Shown here piece by piece: positions 11,101 to 23,404 of a stretch of 64,000 bases of DNA. Below the pieces are notes generated by a model. That model did no database searches, was not told where the DNA came from, and saw only the letters and a program-made list of their open reading frames with translations. The stretch spans positions 221,554,292 through 221,618,291 of the forward strand of contig NC_133534.1 of the NCBI RefSeq assembly GCF_048544455.1, read 5' to 3'. The first letter of the stretch is position 1. Every line of letters starts with the position of its first letter. The translations under genes were made by a program, and so were the position numbers. This stretch comes from Silene latifolia (Eukaryota; Streptophyta; Magnoliopsida; Caryophyllales; Caryophyllaceae).

Positions 11101-14100
11101 TGTTTAATCTAGTTATCCAATTTAATACTCTTGTGTCCCCCGTATTCCATCGTGATATGTACCCTTAGGTTCAGTATTTAGGCATTTTTCTGTGATGGAG
11201 AATGCATATGAGACTCACTAGTCAACTTGGAGGTGCTCACATAAAGAACCGATCCAAATGCATACATCATCTATTGGTTGGGAGAGGGGTAGTAGTATAG
11301 TCTTGACACACTATATTTTACTGTGAAATTTCTGTTAAGTGACGCACTTACGCATAAAATGACATGATTCCTTATGGATTAACTATACCTATTTCAATTT
11401 CTCTATCTAATCTTCCCGGCCGTCTAACTGCAGGCTCAATACACTCTACTCTGTTGGTTGCCGCAATTATAAGGAGACCCTCTGTTCTGCTTATTCCATC
11501 CATTGAATTCAGTAGTGTCGCAACCATCCTTTGAGACAACTCATCACCACCTTCTTTTCTGGCTGGCGCAATGGCATCTAACTCGTCGATGAAAATCTAA
11601 GCAAATAATTCCTTATCAGCAATCTTAAATATAAAGGAATGGGAACTATTCACAACCCACTTATTCTACACGAGATATTAGTAAAAACGAGGCATTAGCG
11701 ATGTGAACAACAAAGAGGTCAGCACTCAGCTCTCATGTACAAAAAAATACCAAGATGGTGATGCCAATGGAGACACTCATTCAGATCAATAAGGGGGGAA
11801 AGGAAAAAAAGAAAAAAAAACTCCCCCAATCCCTTTTATATTGTTTTCGTTTGTGTATTTAAGAAAAGGTGATACAACAACAACAACATCAGAGCCTTAA
11901 TCCCAAAATGATTTGGGGTCGGCTGACATGAATCATCCTTTAGAACCGTCCATGGGTGAACGTACACCTCAAAATGCGAAAAAAATAGAAAAGAAAAAGT
12001 GAAAAACAAAAGGGGAGGATAATGTAAATGAGGTGGAATAACTAGGATTTGTGATGTTAACTGTTTTATTTTTACTGTATTAAGAAAGGGGGCAATATTT
12101 AAGGACAACCAGAAGAAAGAAATCGGAGCAATATACTTGGGATGGAGGGAGTACACAGTTGGTGACTTGAAGCGTAACATGAAAATCTCATGTAACTTAA
12201 GTTTCTTAAAATTAATCTGTACAAAATTGAGTGCTTCAGGTAAAATGATCTCACCACAGCAGGTGCAGCTTCGCTGGCTGACTTGAAGACATCATGAAGT
12301 GCCTGCTCACTCTCCCCATAATATTGACTGATGACTTCAGGCCCATTCAGTTTAAAGAAGCTAACTCCAGCATCGTGAGCACATAACTGAGCCAAAGATG
12401 TCTTCCCTGTACCTGGTGGGCCGTAAAGCAACACTCCCTTTGTAGTTCTTAAACCTAAACTAAAATAGTCAATGCTCATCAAGATATACAGACAATTATT
12501 TTACAGAAAGCAAACCAAGGAATCATAACTTAGGAAAATATGAACATTTCTTAAAAGCATAGTTTCACGGTAATTTCACAAAAAGTACTAATTAAAAAAA
12601 GAAGAAAAGGAGAACGGAAGAAGACACCTTGCTTTAACCACACATGCACACACATTACTGATGTATAGGAGGTAGGCACTACAGTCAATGATCAGTCATA
12701 ACTCATAAGTATGCCACAGCTTTGGATAGCCATATATGAAACATGTAGTGAAGCCAATTTCACTAATTATTATTAACCAGTATACCGGGAAAAAAAATAC
12801 TTGAATTCTTTTAAAAAGGAAAAAAACTGATTAGTAACTCAAATCCATTAATTATATTTCTATGCAGTTCTCATTTCTGCACATGTTCTATCACTTCACA
12901 AAATCTAAGCAAAGTTTGTCTATATTTTATACACTTTGATCCATAATGTCTACACAAATCAGAAATTAATGTCAAAAAGGTGAATCGGGTTAATCCGGTT
13001 ATAACAAAATACACGCCATCCAGAACTTTAAAAGCTTTATGGAGATTAACAGCATTAAACTAACCTTGACAAGTCATTCTTCATAGACGAGGAAATAATA
13101 TCTTGCAGAAGCCTGTATTCCTTCCTTAGTCCACCCAACTGCATAACTTCATCTCTCTTATCAACATATGTCTTATCAGGTTTTGACACACTACCGTCAG
13201 GAGTTTCAAACGAAAAATCTGACTCTAAGCAAATATTAATCTTTGTAGCAGTATTGATTATATATGCATCATCACTATGCCGAATTAACCGAGAAGTATT
13301 GGTAATGGCCTCATTATCTCCATTAGCTAATGAGCTTTTCATAGCCACCACTTCAAAGAGGCATAGCCTTGAGAGCACAGGAATAGTCACAAGATTTCCG
13401 CAAAGTAAAGTGCGAGAATATAACCAGGAAGCTGCAGTATGTTCCAGAAGTTTCTTTGCATTTTTGTCTGCCAATACTTGTTGTATCTCAACTGAATCAA
13501 AATAAGATCTCTTAGTCTCCCTCAAACGAGATACCGAACTTTCCAATGAGAGTAAACTTGACTTGCTTGGAGTTGGAGAGCATGGCCTCAAGTGTTGTAA
13601 CGATGGTGTTCGGGGGGAAGAAATTTCACCATTTTCACATCCATCTATGGGTTTGTCTGACAATTTTTTCAATGGAGAAGACGTCTCTATATCCATTGAC
13701 CAAGTTTTACAAGGTATCGACCTAATATATAGCTCCTCGCAAACCAAGGTATGATCCACATGAGAGCCACAACGCTCTCGGTTGCTATGAGCAAAGCTAT
13801 TTAATGGTCCACCTCGGATACAGTGGACAAAGAGAGTTCTTCCAGTAGTAGGACAGCCTAGTGAGTATGACAGGTTTGAAGAGATTCTGACTTGATTCTT
13901 TACAAGCTGTAGAAATCAGCAAAGAAGATACAGTATAAGTTACGAGTTTTTTTTTTTTTAAAGCCGACGTAGGTAGAATGAGAGTTGTAGCACAAAACTT
14001 CTATAGTTTCTCATCTAATCAGTCATCAGCAGGGTTGCAAAGCAGAATTAAAGCAGCAAACTGAGTTGAACACAAAATAAAATGCGCAGACAATTATTAA

Positions 14101-14864
14101 ATGAGCTTTTTCTCTAGATATATGTTGTATGTGGGAGGACAAGAATGATGATTGATCAGAGAATTAGCATTGAAGAAAAACCCTGAATAAAAAGCATATA
14201 TACCCGGAGAAACAGTTTTGGCAGTTGATCAATAACGTCACGAATTAGAATTGCTAATACTGACCTTACCTTATTAGAAGGAAATGCAGTAGCAAGAACA
14301 AAAAAGTTTCCAGCTTTATCATTCGTTTTGGGTTCCCAATCAAGTCCAAGTTGTTGACTACATTCGGCGGTCAAAGAGCTTAGAAGCAAACCATTCATCT
14401 TCCTGAAATTTGTTTGTAATGGAGGAAGGGAGACCTGTGACAAGATACAAAACATCCTCCAATTTGAATCATTAACATAAATAAAAATATGCAAAATTAC
14501 CAAGAAAAGAGATGAAATTTGAATTGGAAATTAGAATAGATACGGAGACAAGAGAGCCAGGAGAGATGGAGAAAGAAGTGATGGAAGCATGAGAAAGCCA
14601 AATAGTAGAACCCTTTTGTTGAGAAGTAGTAGTATCCAAGTCGGAAAGAAGAGCAATGAGTGAGGATTTGGAGATGAAAGATGGGAACTTTGAAGAAGCT
14701 TCTTCAAGGGTTTTCTCAAGAAATTCATCCTTTTCTTCTGATTTTTCTTGTATTGAAGTTTGTTGATTGTTGTTGTTGTTGTTGTATGATTGAAGCTTTG
14801 AAGAAGAAGATGAAGATGGAGATGGTGAAGGTGTTTTTGAATGCTTCTTTGATTTTGATGGCAT
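8157..14864 (-). CDS. CIP111: CIP111-type double AAA+ ATPase (AFG2/SPATA5 family)
   Basis: Ten exons: 14864-14544, 14434-14270, 13906-13065, 12459-12255, 11596-11389, 10840-10359, 9299-8873, 8769-8689, 8573-8383 and 8303-8157. All borders are GT..AG and the phases join to give 1022 codons, matching the length I recall for Arabidopsis CIP111. The Ser/Asn-rich start and CDC48-like N-terminal part (exons 1-3) precede two AAA modules. D1 has Walker A GPPGTGKT (exon 4) and Walker [10 protein letters not shown] (exon 5). D2 has GPPGCSKT and IIFFDEIDS (exon 7), and ATNRPD in exon 8. GPPGCSKT in D2 is typical of the AFG2/Drg1/SPATA5 branch rather than CDC48. Known role: calmodulin-binding ATPase in plants; the yeast relative Drg1 releases Rlp24 from pre-60S ribosomes. 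No disabling changes are seen. Intron 6 carries a TRIM insertion. Exon 1 includes a short GTT/Asn run likely to vary in length. Confidence 0.95.
9745..9912. mobile_element. Foldback MITE inside TRIM element 2
   Basis: It is absent from the other LTR, which fixes its limits. The 7-bp GGGATTT stands on both sides (9738-9744, 9913-9919). Internal arms pair: CTCTCACAACC with GGTTGTGAGAG, and ACCTTCTC with GAGAAGGT. The long target duplication suggests a Mutator- or hAT-like parent; this is inference. Confidence 0.7.
10022..10141 (+). repeat. Tandem duplication in the TRIM interior
   Basis: Two copies of about 60 bp share GGTATTGCAGTGTTCG, GGGGCTAGA and GGTTCTAGCACACAGCC, with few differences. 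They make up most of the region between the primer site and the right LTR. Confidence 0.8.
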
Positions 14865-14920
14865 TTTTTATGAGGGATTTGGTGCTCAACTGCTAAACCC
14901 TTGTAGAATGGAGGATTGCT

Positions 14921-14928
14921 CTATATAG
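14921..14928 (-). promoter_or_regulatory. Probable TATA box of CIP111
   Basis: CTATATAG lies 57 bases before the CIP111 start codon in the short region between CIP111 and the cyclin gene. Its position fits a core promoter with a very short 5' leader. Confidence 0.5.
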
Positions 14929-15627
14929 CGCCTCTCTATTGTGTTGTTTCTTTTCCAAATACTTGAACAAATTCAATTTCAATTTTGTCAAAATGCATTT
15001 AACTTCATTTTACAGCTTTAATGCAATTTCAACTTCTATCTATTCCCTTCGTTTTTTTTTTTCAAAGCTTAGTATGTTTATTACCACAGCCTAGATTCTA
15101 TTACCTCAACGACAAGGGTAAGCGCGCTCAAACAGAAGCACCTCATCTACAATTACAGAAATGGAAATTACGGAATACAGTCATTGAAATACGGAGTACT
15201 TCATAAAGTCTATATATATTGCTCATAAATCTGGAACAACAACACTCCCATCTTTACAATTCCGGACAATCATACATTCTAATGCCTAATACTTGTATGA
15301 CCAACGACACACTATCAGGGTAGGAAACAAGTGAAAGAAAATGCAACACAAAATAAACCCACTCATTTCCGATGACAAACCAAAATAAGCACTCGTTTAA
15401 AGCTGAACTACTCCGTTGTCAATTGCTCATATAACTTTGCTCATATAACTTTTACTGACTTGCAAAGCATTATCCATCAACTTTACCGCTCGGAGTGATC
15501 AGTTGCAAGAAATTCACAACTGGAAAAAAAAAATGTCCAACCTGTTCCAATTGATCCTAAACAATCAACAAATTGCAGTTAAATTGATTGACGAATTACA
15601 ATATTAAAGATGTTATCATGTCATCCA
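14929..15627. other. Intergenic region between CIP111 and the cyclin
   Basis: About 700 bp that must hold the CIP111 promoter and the cyclin 3' UTR. There is no open frame of note. A 'tacggagtact' word occurs at about 15190. Confidence 0.5.
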
Positions 15628-18316
15628 TCAATGACAAAAGCTTAACATGTTCTCTGAAAATGATGTAGCAGGTTCACACATAGCAACCGCAAATTTCTCC
15701 GCCTTTGAGTATTTCTTGTATACTTTCTGCAACCTGTGACCTGCTGCAGCTGAGTGAAAGCTGACCAGCATCTTCCCACATTCCCTGAGTTGTGATTCTG
15801 AATAACCTGTGTACAGCCTCAGAGTCTCGGTCCAAGCTGGACTCTTGTGGAGGGTGAGTCGAGCAACATACACTGCTGAGGCAGCGACCACGGACGGGCA
15901 AAACAATATTGATCCGTAGTTCATCAGCGCGAGTTCCGCCAGAAAGTAGACCATGTTCTCACTCTTCATATACAACCACAAAGTTTACACAATTAGTTAG
16001 ATATATAGAACATGAAATAGACTGAAACCCTGATATTTTAAGAAGATATTGGAGAATATAATAATAGATACTTACTTCATCATCAGGAATTGAGGCCTTG
16101 ATGTAGCGAGTGAGGAAAACATAGAGGGTTGGAACTGTAAGGTACCACTCGAGTTTGCGTAGAATGGTTTTCTCCATCTTTAGAATCTGTTCATTAGTAT
16201 ATGCTCCATCTGATATGGTCACAAAGTCATTCACCTGACAGTTGAACAAGATTACTTTTTGATGGAGTTCCAAGTTTTTTGACAACAAAAAGATTAAATG
16301 AACTAAAAAGCAAATTCTGCACTACCTCGGGAGCCCAGATTTCCTCATATTTGCAGGCAATCAACATACAGCCAATGCCCAAAAGCTGTAATTCCCTCTT
16401 AGGCATTGCTTTCACAGACAGAAATCGATCCACCAAATTGATCGTAAGATAAAGAGTTTCAGGCACTAGATCAAATCTGTCGTGTACTTCTATCAACCAA
16501 TCTACCAGAATGGCCCTCATCTTTTCATTGATTTCGGGTTGAGATGTTAAGTAGTCATGAGGCCGACATTCGTTCTGAAATCGGAGGAAAAAAAACACAC
16601 ATAATGTTCAGTCCAAGAGAATTGTTCCTATAATGTATTTAATTATCCAAAACAGCGACTTGTAAAATCATCACTGACGACATTTTATAGCAATACAATG
16701 ACACTCTTGTAAAATCGTGTTGCGCAAGAGTTTGTGATAAATTATACCTCTGCTAGCTTGTAGAAATGGTAGAGATCTTCAATGTATTCAACTACAGCCA
16801 ACTCGTTGTCAGCATCAGAAGCATCAATGTCAACCGTTAGTTCTTTTGGTTTAATTGACAGACCACAAGCAGCCTATTTCCATAAAAATTAGAGTAGTTC
16901 AGATTAACACCTTAAAAACAAAAACTCATTAAACAAAAGGAAGAAAAAGGGTATAATTTGCTCTAGAAACAGGAAGGAGCCTGACCTTGCTCCTAGCAGT
17001 GAGTACAGCAGTCATAGTTGGAAGCTGTTTCTTATTCTTCTTAGCAGCTGATTTCTCATTGTTTACCATCTTCACCTCCTCTTTTGGGTTCATCTCTTGT
17101 GTATCAGGGCTGATCACAATAACTTCTGGTTCTGGCTTGTTAATCACCACTTTCTTCGTCGGTGGTTTTGGGACGGGCCCTACCTTTGTAGCCACTTTAG
17201 ACCCCCGAGCAGGAGCCACTGCCTGGAAAACCATACACAAAAACATATCTGAGACCGTCGTCTATCTAATCTGTAGCCTGGCTATCTACTCATTAGCCTC
17301 ATAATACAGACTTGAGAAACATATTATTATTATTCATTTGAATACAAACCTGGTGGTGGTTGTCAGTAACCTGAGCATTAGCAAGTAATTTGGCACGAAA
17401 ACTCCTATGACCAAAGAAGAATAAATTAGAGAAAAACTGAGATAATACATGGAGACACTATATAATAGTATTTGTCATACAGGGAAGACAAGATTAAGCC
17501 CAACCTTGTAATGGGACGTTCCACCTTGCCTTGAACGTCTCGTACAGTGACAAGATTGCCAATGTCATTCAACACCTTCCTGTTTCTTCCCTGTACTTGT
17601 ACATTCTTTTGTTTGATACCACCATTATTACCCATATCATCACCTGTCATTACATACAAAAGTTTGTTTCAATGTAAACAGAATAAAATTCAACCAAAAG
17701 ACATCACTCACATCAGTGCACTTCCAATACTGTAACATCTACTGTAATTTTTTAAACAAAGATAAATCAATTTGTGAAGGCGGTCGAAAAGAAAATCGTA
17801 AAAAGAACAATAAACATGAGACTCAAAATCTACTAAACACCTTCCACATTCAAACAAAACATAAGGAATCCAATTGATGCAATCCAAAAGAAAATCAATC
17901 AGCAATAATCAGTGTATACAAAAGGCATGAGATTCATATGGGTTTGTTGAAAATCAATCACATCAAATATTCATTTAATTAACACATCATAAAGATTATA
18001 AAAACAACTTGCTGATGTAAAAATAACTTTGATCAAGAAGACGAAATAAATTAACAAAATTTATCTGAAAGCCATAAAATTGATGGCAAAGAAAAAGAAC
18101 CCCAGAAAAAAAAGTAACAGATTATTGTCCTGAAATTACACGAAACAATCGAAACCCAGAAATGAATAACAGCTTATTGTCCCGAAATTACACAAAACAA
18201 TCGAAACCCAGAAAAGATTAACTGCTTGAAATAAAGAACATAACAAAATCAAAGAAACAATGAAGGAAAAGAGGAAAACCTGTTGATTGATGAGGGACTA
18301 GTGTTCTTGACGCCAT
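15628..18316 (-). CDS. CYCB1: B1-type mitotic cyclin
   Basis: Eight exons: 18316-18280, 17643-17505, 17404-17350, 17222-16986, 16873-16748, 16574-16326, 16234-16076 and 15963-15628. Phases close to a 445-aa protein with the start MASRTLVPHQ. A destruction box RKVLNDIGN lies at residues 34-42, where APC/C-dependent ubiquitination would act. A Lys/Pro-rich linker follows. The cyclin box begins near residue 200 and includes the B-cyclin signature MRAILVDWLIEVHDRF (exon 6) and LACKYEEIWAPEV. The C-terminal cyclin fold contains YSESQLRECGKMLV. It would activate CDKB/CDKA at G2/M. MSA boxes at 18508 and 18534 support mitotic expression. No defects are seen. The subclass (B1 rather than B2) is inferred from overall resemblance and the HYKFAE-like motif HFYKLAE. 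Confidence 0.95.
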
Positions 18317-18507
18317 TGATGAATAATTAAGTACCAAAAACAAATTAGGTTTCTCTCAATCTAATCAAATCGAGTCTAATTTAATTTCGATCTTTTGTTT
18401 GGAGTGATTGGATGAGAGTAGAACGAGGGAGGGATGAATAGTGAAGGGGATTGTAATGGAAGTTTGCTGCCCTATTTTTGTAAGATGGTAAACAAAGGCG
18501 GTATCTT

Positions 18508-18518
18508 TCCAACGGTCA
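18508..18518 (+). promoter_or_regulatory. MSA element upstream of the cyclin
   Basis: TCCAACGGTCA matches the mitosis-specific activator consensus YCYAACGGYYA at every position. It lies 192 bases before the start codon, in reverse orientation to the gene. Three-repeat MYB factors bind MSA boxes in G2/M genes. Confidence 0.8.
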
Positions 18519-18533
18519 TATTATTCGAATTTC

Positions 18534-18544
18534 TATCCGTTGGA
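18534..18544 (-). promoter_or_regulatory. Second MSA-like element
   Basis: The minus strand reads TCCAACGGATA, with the AACGG core and one departure from the consensus. It is 26 bases beyond the first box and in the opposite orientation, a common arrangement in cyclin B promoters. Confidence 0.65.
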
Positions 18545-18559
18545 GTAAGGGATTATGTC

Positions 18560-19554
18560 CTAAATATGGCCTTAACAAAAAAAAATTGGTGAAGTTTATG
18601 TTATGTTATTACAATAGCTCACTTGGTTTTCGAATAGAATTAGAGACTAGTAAGACTTGATCGGTTAAAACTTGAACAAACTTGTAAACTCGATTCAACT
18701 TGACCTGGTTTTTCAGGGTCTAGGACCTGTAAATCTTTATCCGCGCCTAAAATGAGTCGAATTCGAAATGACTCGTTATTTTAGGGTCGAAATTCAACTC
18801 GACCCATTCGACTCAATAGGTCATTGATAAATCAAGAATATTATTAATATATTAATATTTTTATTTTTATATTTTATTTGAAGTACTCCGTAATAAATAG
18901 AAAAATAATTATTTGAATATTTTAAATAAAAAAATTCGAAAATCAATTTTATTTAATTTTTATATCATTTAATATGAAATAATTTATTAAATTAATTTTA
19001 TTTTTTATAAATTTATTAATATAAGTACGATAAGTAATGAATATAATAATTAAATAAAAAATTTCTTAATTTGTATTCTGACGCTAATCCCATCGGCGAT
19101 CCGTATGACCGTCCGTATTTAACCCGACCTATATTCTGACCCAACCCATTTGATAGGTCTAATCAATGCAAACTGTTTGTAAAGATTGGCCGTAAAAATA
19201 AGCCAAAACCAATAATAGTAAATTCAAATGTCAACATATTATACACATTTAAATTTTTTATTCTAAATTAATATTTTATAATTGTGATTTAAAAAAAATT
19301 AATGAGCACATAATTAATATAAAATATCATGTCAAAAACTAAAATAAAAATTAAATAAAAAACGTTATTAGATTTGAATTTTTCCCTTTTTATGTAACTC
19401 TTTATTTTTGGTCTGAACACAATCATGTTGGATAATTTTCTACTTTTAAGGAAAAAAAATATTAAGAAGAGCGTTTGCTTGGTGAAAGGGTCAAGAATTT
19501 AAATCATCAAGCAATGAATTAATAGCCTATTTGAAAATTCACATTCGCGAAACT
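18560..19554. other. AT-rich intergenic DNA
   Basis: No gene. It contains degenerate CGACCC-type words at 18690-18800 and about 19110-19150, and otherwise AT-rich low-complexity sequence. Confidence 0.5.
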
Positions 19555-19571
19555 TAGGATTGTATAATATT

Positions 19572-19792
19572 TTTTTTTTGATGACGAGGAGGTTGGATCC
19601 TCCCCGGATACAGGACCCCACCCTGCTAGGCGCCTGTACCATGTGAGTTCTTTCCCGCAGGGATTATTCCCTCTCCGGGCGTCAGGTCCCCAGGAAAGTG
19701 TTCATCTAGGGAATCGAACCCAGGACCTCGCAATTCCTCCTTAGGAGGCTTTGAGGTTACCCTGGAATTCCACTAGACTCACACATCTTGGG
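19572..19792 (-). mobile_element. tRNA-derived SINE
   Basis: A 17-bp perfect target duplication starting TAGGATTGTA lies at 19555-19571 and 19793-19809. Read on the minus strand, the element begins near the right duplication, carries GGTTCGATTCC (an RNA polymerase III B box) about 60 bases in, with TAGTGGAATTCCAGGGTAAC upstream as a possible A-box region, and ends in an A-run against the left duplication. This is the full structure of a plant SINE of about 220 bp. Confidence 0.88.
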
Positions 19793-19809
19793 TAGGATTG
19801 TATAATATT

Positions 19810-20680
19810 GCAGATTCATTTCTGCAGATGTAAAATTGTTGAAAATTTAAAATAGGATTGATTTGCACATAATCTCAGTCGTTTAGGAGTAAATTGCACT
19901 TATTGAAAAGTTTGGGGACAAATTGCACCTAACACCAAACGTATGGGGGACAATTCTCTAATTTTCCCTTTCCCTTTGAGAAACAAATAAACTTGGTTTT
20001 TATTTGGAGCAAATTCTTAAGGGTTTAAAAACAAATCGTGACACGGAGCATGACTTACCCATGGAACAAAAGCAAAATTTAACTAAAAAGCACAAAATAG
20101 CACTCGACGATGACATGACACACCACCATTATGTTGGATTAGCAGAAAGAGACAAGTAGGAATATCCGCCTATTCAAAAATGGTTGATTTCTCAACTTGG
20201 CTTACTCCTAAATTAGTCAACCAGTCATCACACGAATTCACCTCTCTATAAATGTGTTTCAGATTAACTTTCCAACCATAGTCGATGAAAAACACCGGTA
20301 TATCATTACTGAAGAGATTATGGATTCAAGTACCTAAGAGGGGGGATGAATTAGGTACTATTTTAAAATTTCAACTTAAACTCTATTGGATTAAAGTAAG
20401 TTGTTTGATAATGTAGAAGAGTTGTGAATACATCGATTAATATTGAGGAATTAAACGAGTATTGAAATGTAAGTACTTGCTAAAGCCTGAAGGTAACAAT
20501 GGTTCTGACTGTTGCTATTCGTCTCTTAGCATATGATGTACAAGCTACAAAACGAATGTGTCAGTATATAGAACTGTTACTCAGGAGTAAAGCAAATAAA
20601 GAAACTTAATAAAGATTAAATTTATTAAATTCGTATTTTTCTTTCATCTATTTGTGTTCGAGTTTTATCAAATTTACAGT
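19810..20680. other. Intergenic DNA without recognised gene
   Basis: Contains the 'aaattgcac ... gtttgggg' pattern also seen at 1-170. Nothing else is recognised. Confidence 0.45.
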
Positions 20681-21705
20681 TCATAATCATCAAATTAGAC
20701 CGATAATCACTAAACTAAAGTGAATATTACAGTGTCATAAAATGAATATCACATTACATAACACATGTTCATCAAATTACACTATCATATTCATTTAACT
20801 CAACGTGAATATAATAGTATCATAGGGTGAATATCACACTAAGGGGGTGTTTGGTTGGGGCATTTGGAATGGATTGGAATGGATTCCATCCATTCAAGTG
20901 TTTGGTTGACCCCATTTGGAATGGAGTTTGATACCCAAGGGGTTCTAAATCCATTCCAACACCTTGAAATCCCATACCCAAGTCTCATCCCAGGATTCTA
21001 ACTCCATTCCACCCCATCCAAACCCTAGAGCTATAGAAAAAAAAAACGGTACTTGCTATTCCTAATTCTCCATTAATATCCCCTTGAAACTCCATTCTCA
21101 TGTATGTCGATTAGCCTTTAATTTCTTTTTTTTTTTTTGATTAACGCATTTGTACGTAGGTATGTATAGCCTTCAAATTTTTTTTTTGTTTGATTAATGT
21201 TTATGCACGTAGCACTAGCAGTGCTTCAATTTTGTTTTTTTTTTTGATTTTGCTATTGTCATATTATATGAACATGTTCAATGGATTTTTGCTTTTGTTG
21301 TAGTTAATTTTAATTTTAAATAATATTATTTTAGTTATCTATAAGGAAGAAAACAAAATGATTAGAAATCCATTCCAAATGTGAACCAAACAACATGAAT
21401 GACATTTTGAATCCATTACAAGATCAAACCAAACAAGCATTAAAAAGTATGGGGTTCTAACTCCATATTTCCTTGGTATTAGAATCCATTCCATTCCATT
21501 CCAATTGTTTGAACCAAACGGCCCCTAAATACTACATATTCATCAAATTATATTATCATATTCACTAAAATCAAAATGAATATAATAGTGACTTATGATG
21601 AATATCACACTTGATAAGACATATTCATCAAATTAAATTATCATATTCACTAAATTCTGAGTGAATATGATAGTGCCATATGATGAATATCACACTCGAA
21701 AACAC
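20681..21705. repeat. Four-unit tandem repeat split by a MITE
   Basis: Units of about 80-88 bp contain 'cat/ttcatcaaatta', 'atcatattcact', 'gtgaatat' and 'gaatatcacact'. Two units lie before 20840 and two after 21528; the intervening 683 bp are a Tourist-like MITE. Each unit is partly self-complementary (TATTCAC and GTGAATA). Confidence 0.75.
20843..21525. mobile_element. Tourist/PIF-Harbinger-like MITE
   Basis: The terminal inverted repeats are GGGGGTGTTTGGTT and, reversed from the right end, GGGGCCGTTTGGTT (12 of 14 match). TAA stands on both sides (20840-20842, 21526-21528), the 3-bp target typical of PIF/Harbinger elements. At 683 bp with GGAATGGATT-type subterminal repeats, it has no transposase. 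Confidence 0.75.
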
Positions 21706-22066
21706 AAATTTAATCATAAATAATGAGAGATAAAACATAAAAATTCAATTTAATTTACCGTATTATACAACTTTTAGGGTTTAATGTAATTACAACACAA
21801 ACCCGATAAATTAGAATTTAATTAATCAAAACACGAAGTAGTTTTAACACATACCTGATAAGTTAGAATTTAATTAATCAAAACTCGAATCAAGATTACA
21901 AAACCACTACGTTGGATGGGAAATTAAATTTATGCATGATTTTTTTGATAGAAACGGAAGTAGTTTGAAACAGGAGAAAGAAAGAGTTTATGGAAAGTGA
22001 TAACTGTTAAGTAGTGGGGACTTTTGTTATTTGTTTTTTTTTTTTTTTAATATTAGGAGTAGTAAG

Positions 22067-22090
22067 TACCATACACCTGGGTGTATGGTA
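22067..22090. repeat. Perfect 24-nt inverted repeat
   Basis: TACCATACACC and GGTGTATGGTA are separated by TG. It is isolated and could be two abutting MITE ends. Confidence 0.7.
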
Positions 22091-23404
22091 TAAAAATTGC
22101 TGAAATGAGAGAAGGGGATATTCGAAAACGTTGAAAGAGCATTTGTGCTGTTGGTATATGATACTGCACGTGCGCTAATACTATCTCGTGGTGGTGGAGC
22201 CAGGGCCTCGCTCCACACATTTTCGTATTTTCATATACTCCGTATTTGAGAATTTCATTGTAAAATGATACGGTGTACGTACTCCGTATGTAGACGATAT
22301 ATATTCTTGATCAAGATTTATTCATTCGTAAATGTACGCAAACTTTGTCCCTTCGCTATGCTCAAAGTCAAAGGTGACGTAACCTTCTCTCTCACTTTTC
22401 CAAATCCAATGCTTTCTTAATATTAATATTCTATTATTAAGATTTTAATTACTTTAGTTATGCTCTTTTTTTCTTGCTCTATCTCTATTTCTATGGAAGA
22501 TTATGGTAGGTAGAAAGAACTTGATCGTTAGCACAAGGCAAAAGACATTTTAAGCAACATTTAAAACCTGTCCTAAGATGTAAGACATACGGAGTATTAT
22601 ATATAAACAGGTCGTAATGCAATTTTATACTCTAGCATCTTATCATCCATTCCGCATTTATTTGCCAAAATATTACTGCGTACTCCATGCATTCAATTTT
22701 ATAACTTTTTTTTTATTATCCAATAGTTATTTTTACAATCTTTGCTTTTACATTCAAATAGCTCTCCAAAAATGTACTTGATTTCTTTTCTTAATGTAAA
22801 TGACTCAAGAGTTACTCGAATGACGACGTAAGTTGTATGTCCTCAATATCCGTTATGGCATCTAACCTCTATCTCATTCATTCATACTTTCTGAAAGCTC
22901 CAACTAAATTGCTCAATTATAGTTCAAAACTTCACTCAGCTAAAATTGAGCAGAAAAATCAACACCTAAAACAACAGGAGATAATGAATCCAGAGCACAA
23001 ACAATAAATGATTAGAATTAGCTCCTCTTTCTTATAAGCCTCGTGAATCATGTAACATTTAACATATATATGTACCTTTCTTATGCCTTTTCTTTTATCT
23101 ACTAGGCAATGGAGCAAAATCATCGTTCCAATACAGTCGCTGAAGCCGGTAAATTAAATCAGGACACTACAAAACGGTTTAATGCTCAAATGACTGCAAA
23201 ACCAACAAAGAATGCTCCAGGGAGACTCCATTTCCTATGATTATCACAGTATTTAGGCTCATTCCTCAAATGCTGCTATCTTGATCATTCAGAACTTGTT
23301 AGGTAACTCTCAAACATATGCATGTGGAATTTCTCCCATGCAGTTGTATATTAGACTGAATCGACAATGACGAAGGAAGTTCCAAGCACGGAATTTTGAA
23401 CACA
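22091..23404. other. Intergenic DNA downstream of MED26b
   Basis: No gene recognised. Several ACTCCGTA/ACGGAGTA words occur (22237, 22281, 22590). Confidence 0.45.

Noticed and set aside
19720-19740. tRNA gene suggested by a B-box-like sequence
   Set aside because: No cloverleaf or anticodon arm; the box belongs to a SINE with an A-run and target duplications.
20681-21705. Possible CRISPR-like array
   Set aside because: Units are diverged, partly palindromic, not separated by unique spacers, and this is plant nuclear DNA.
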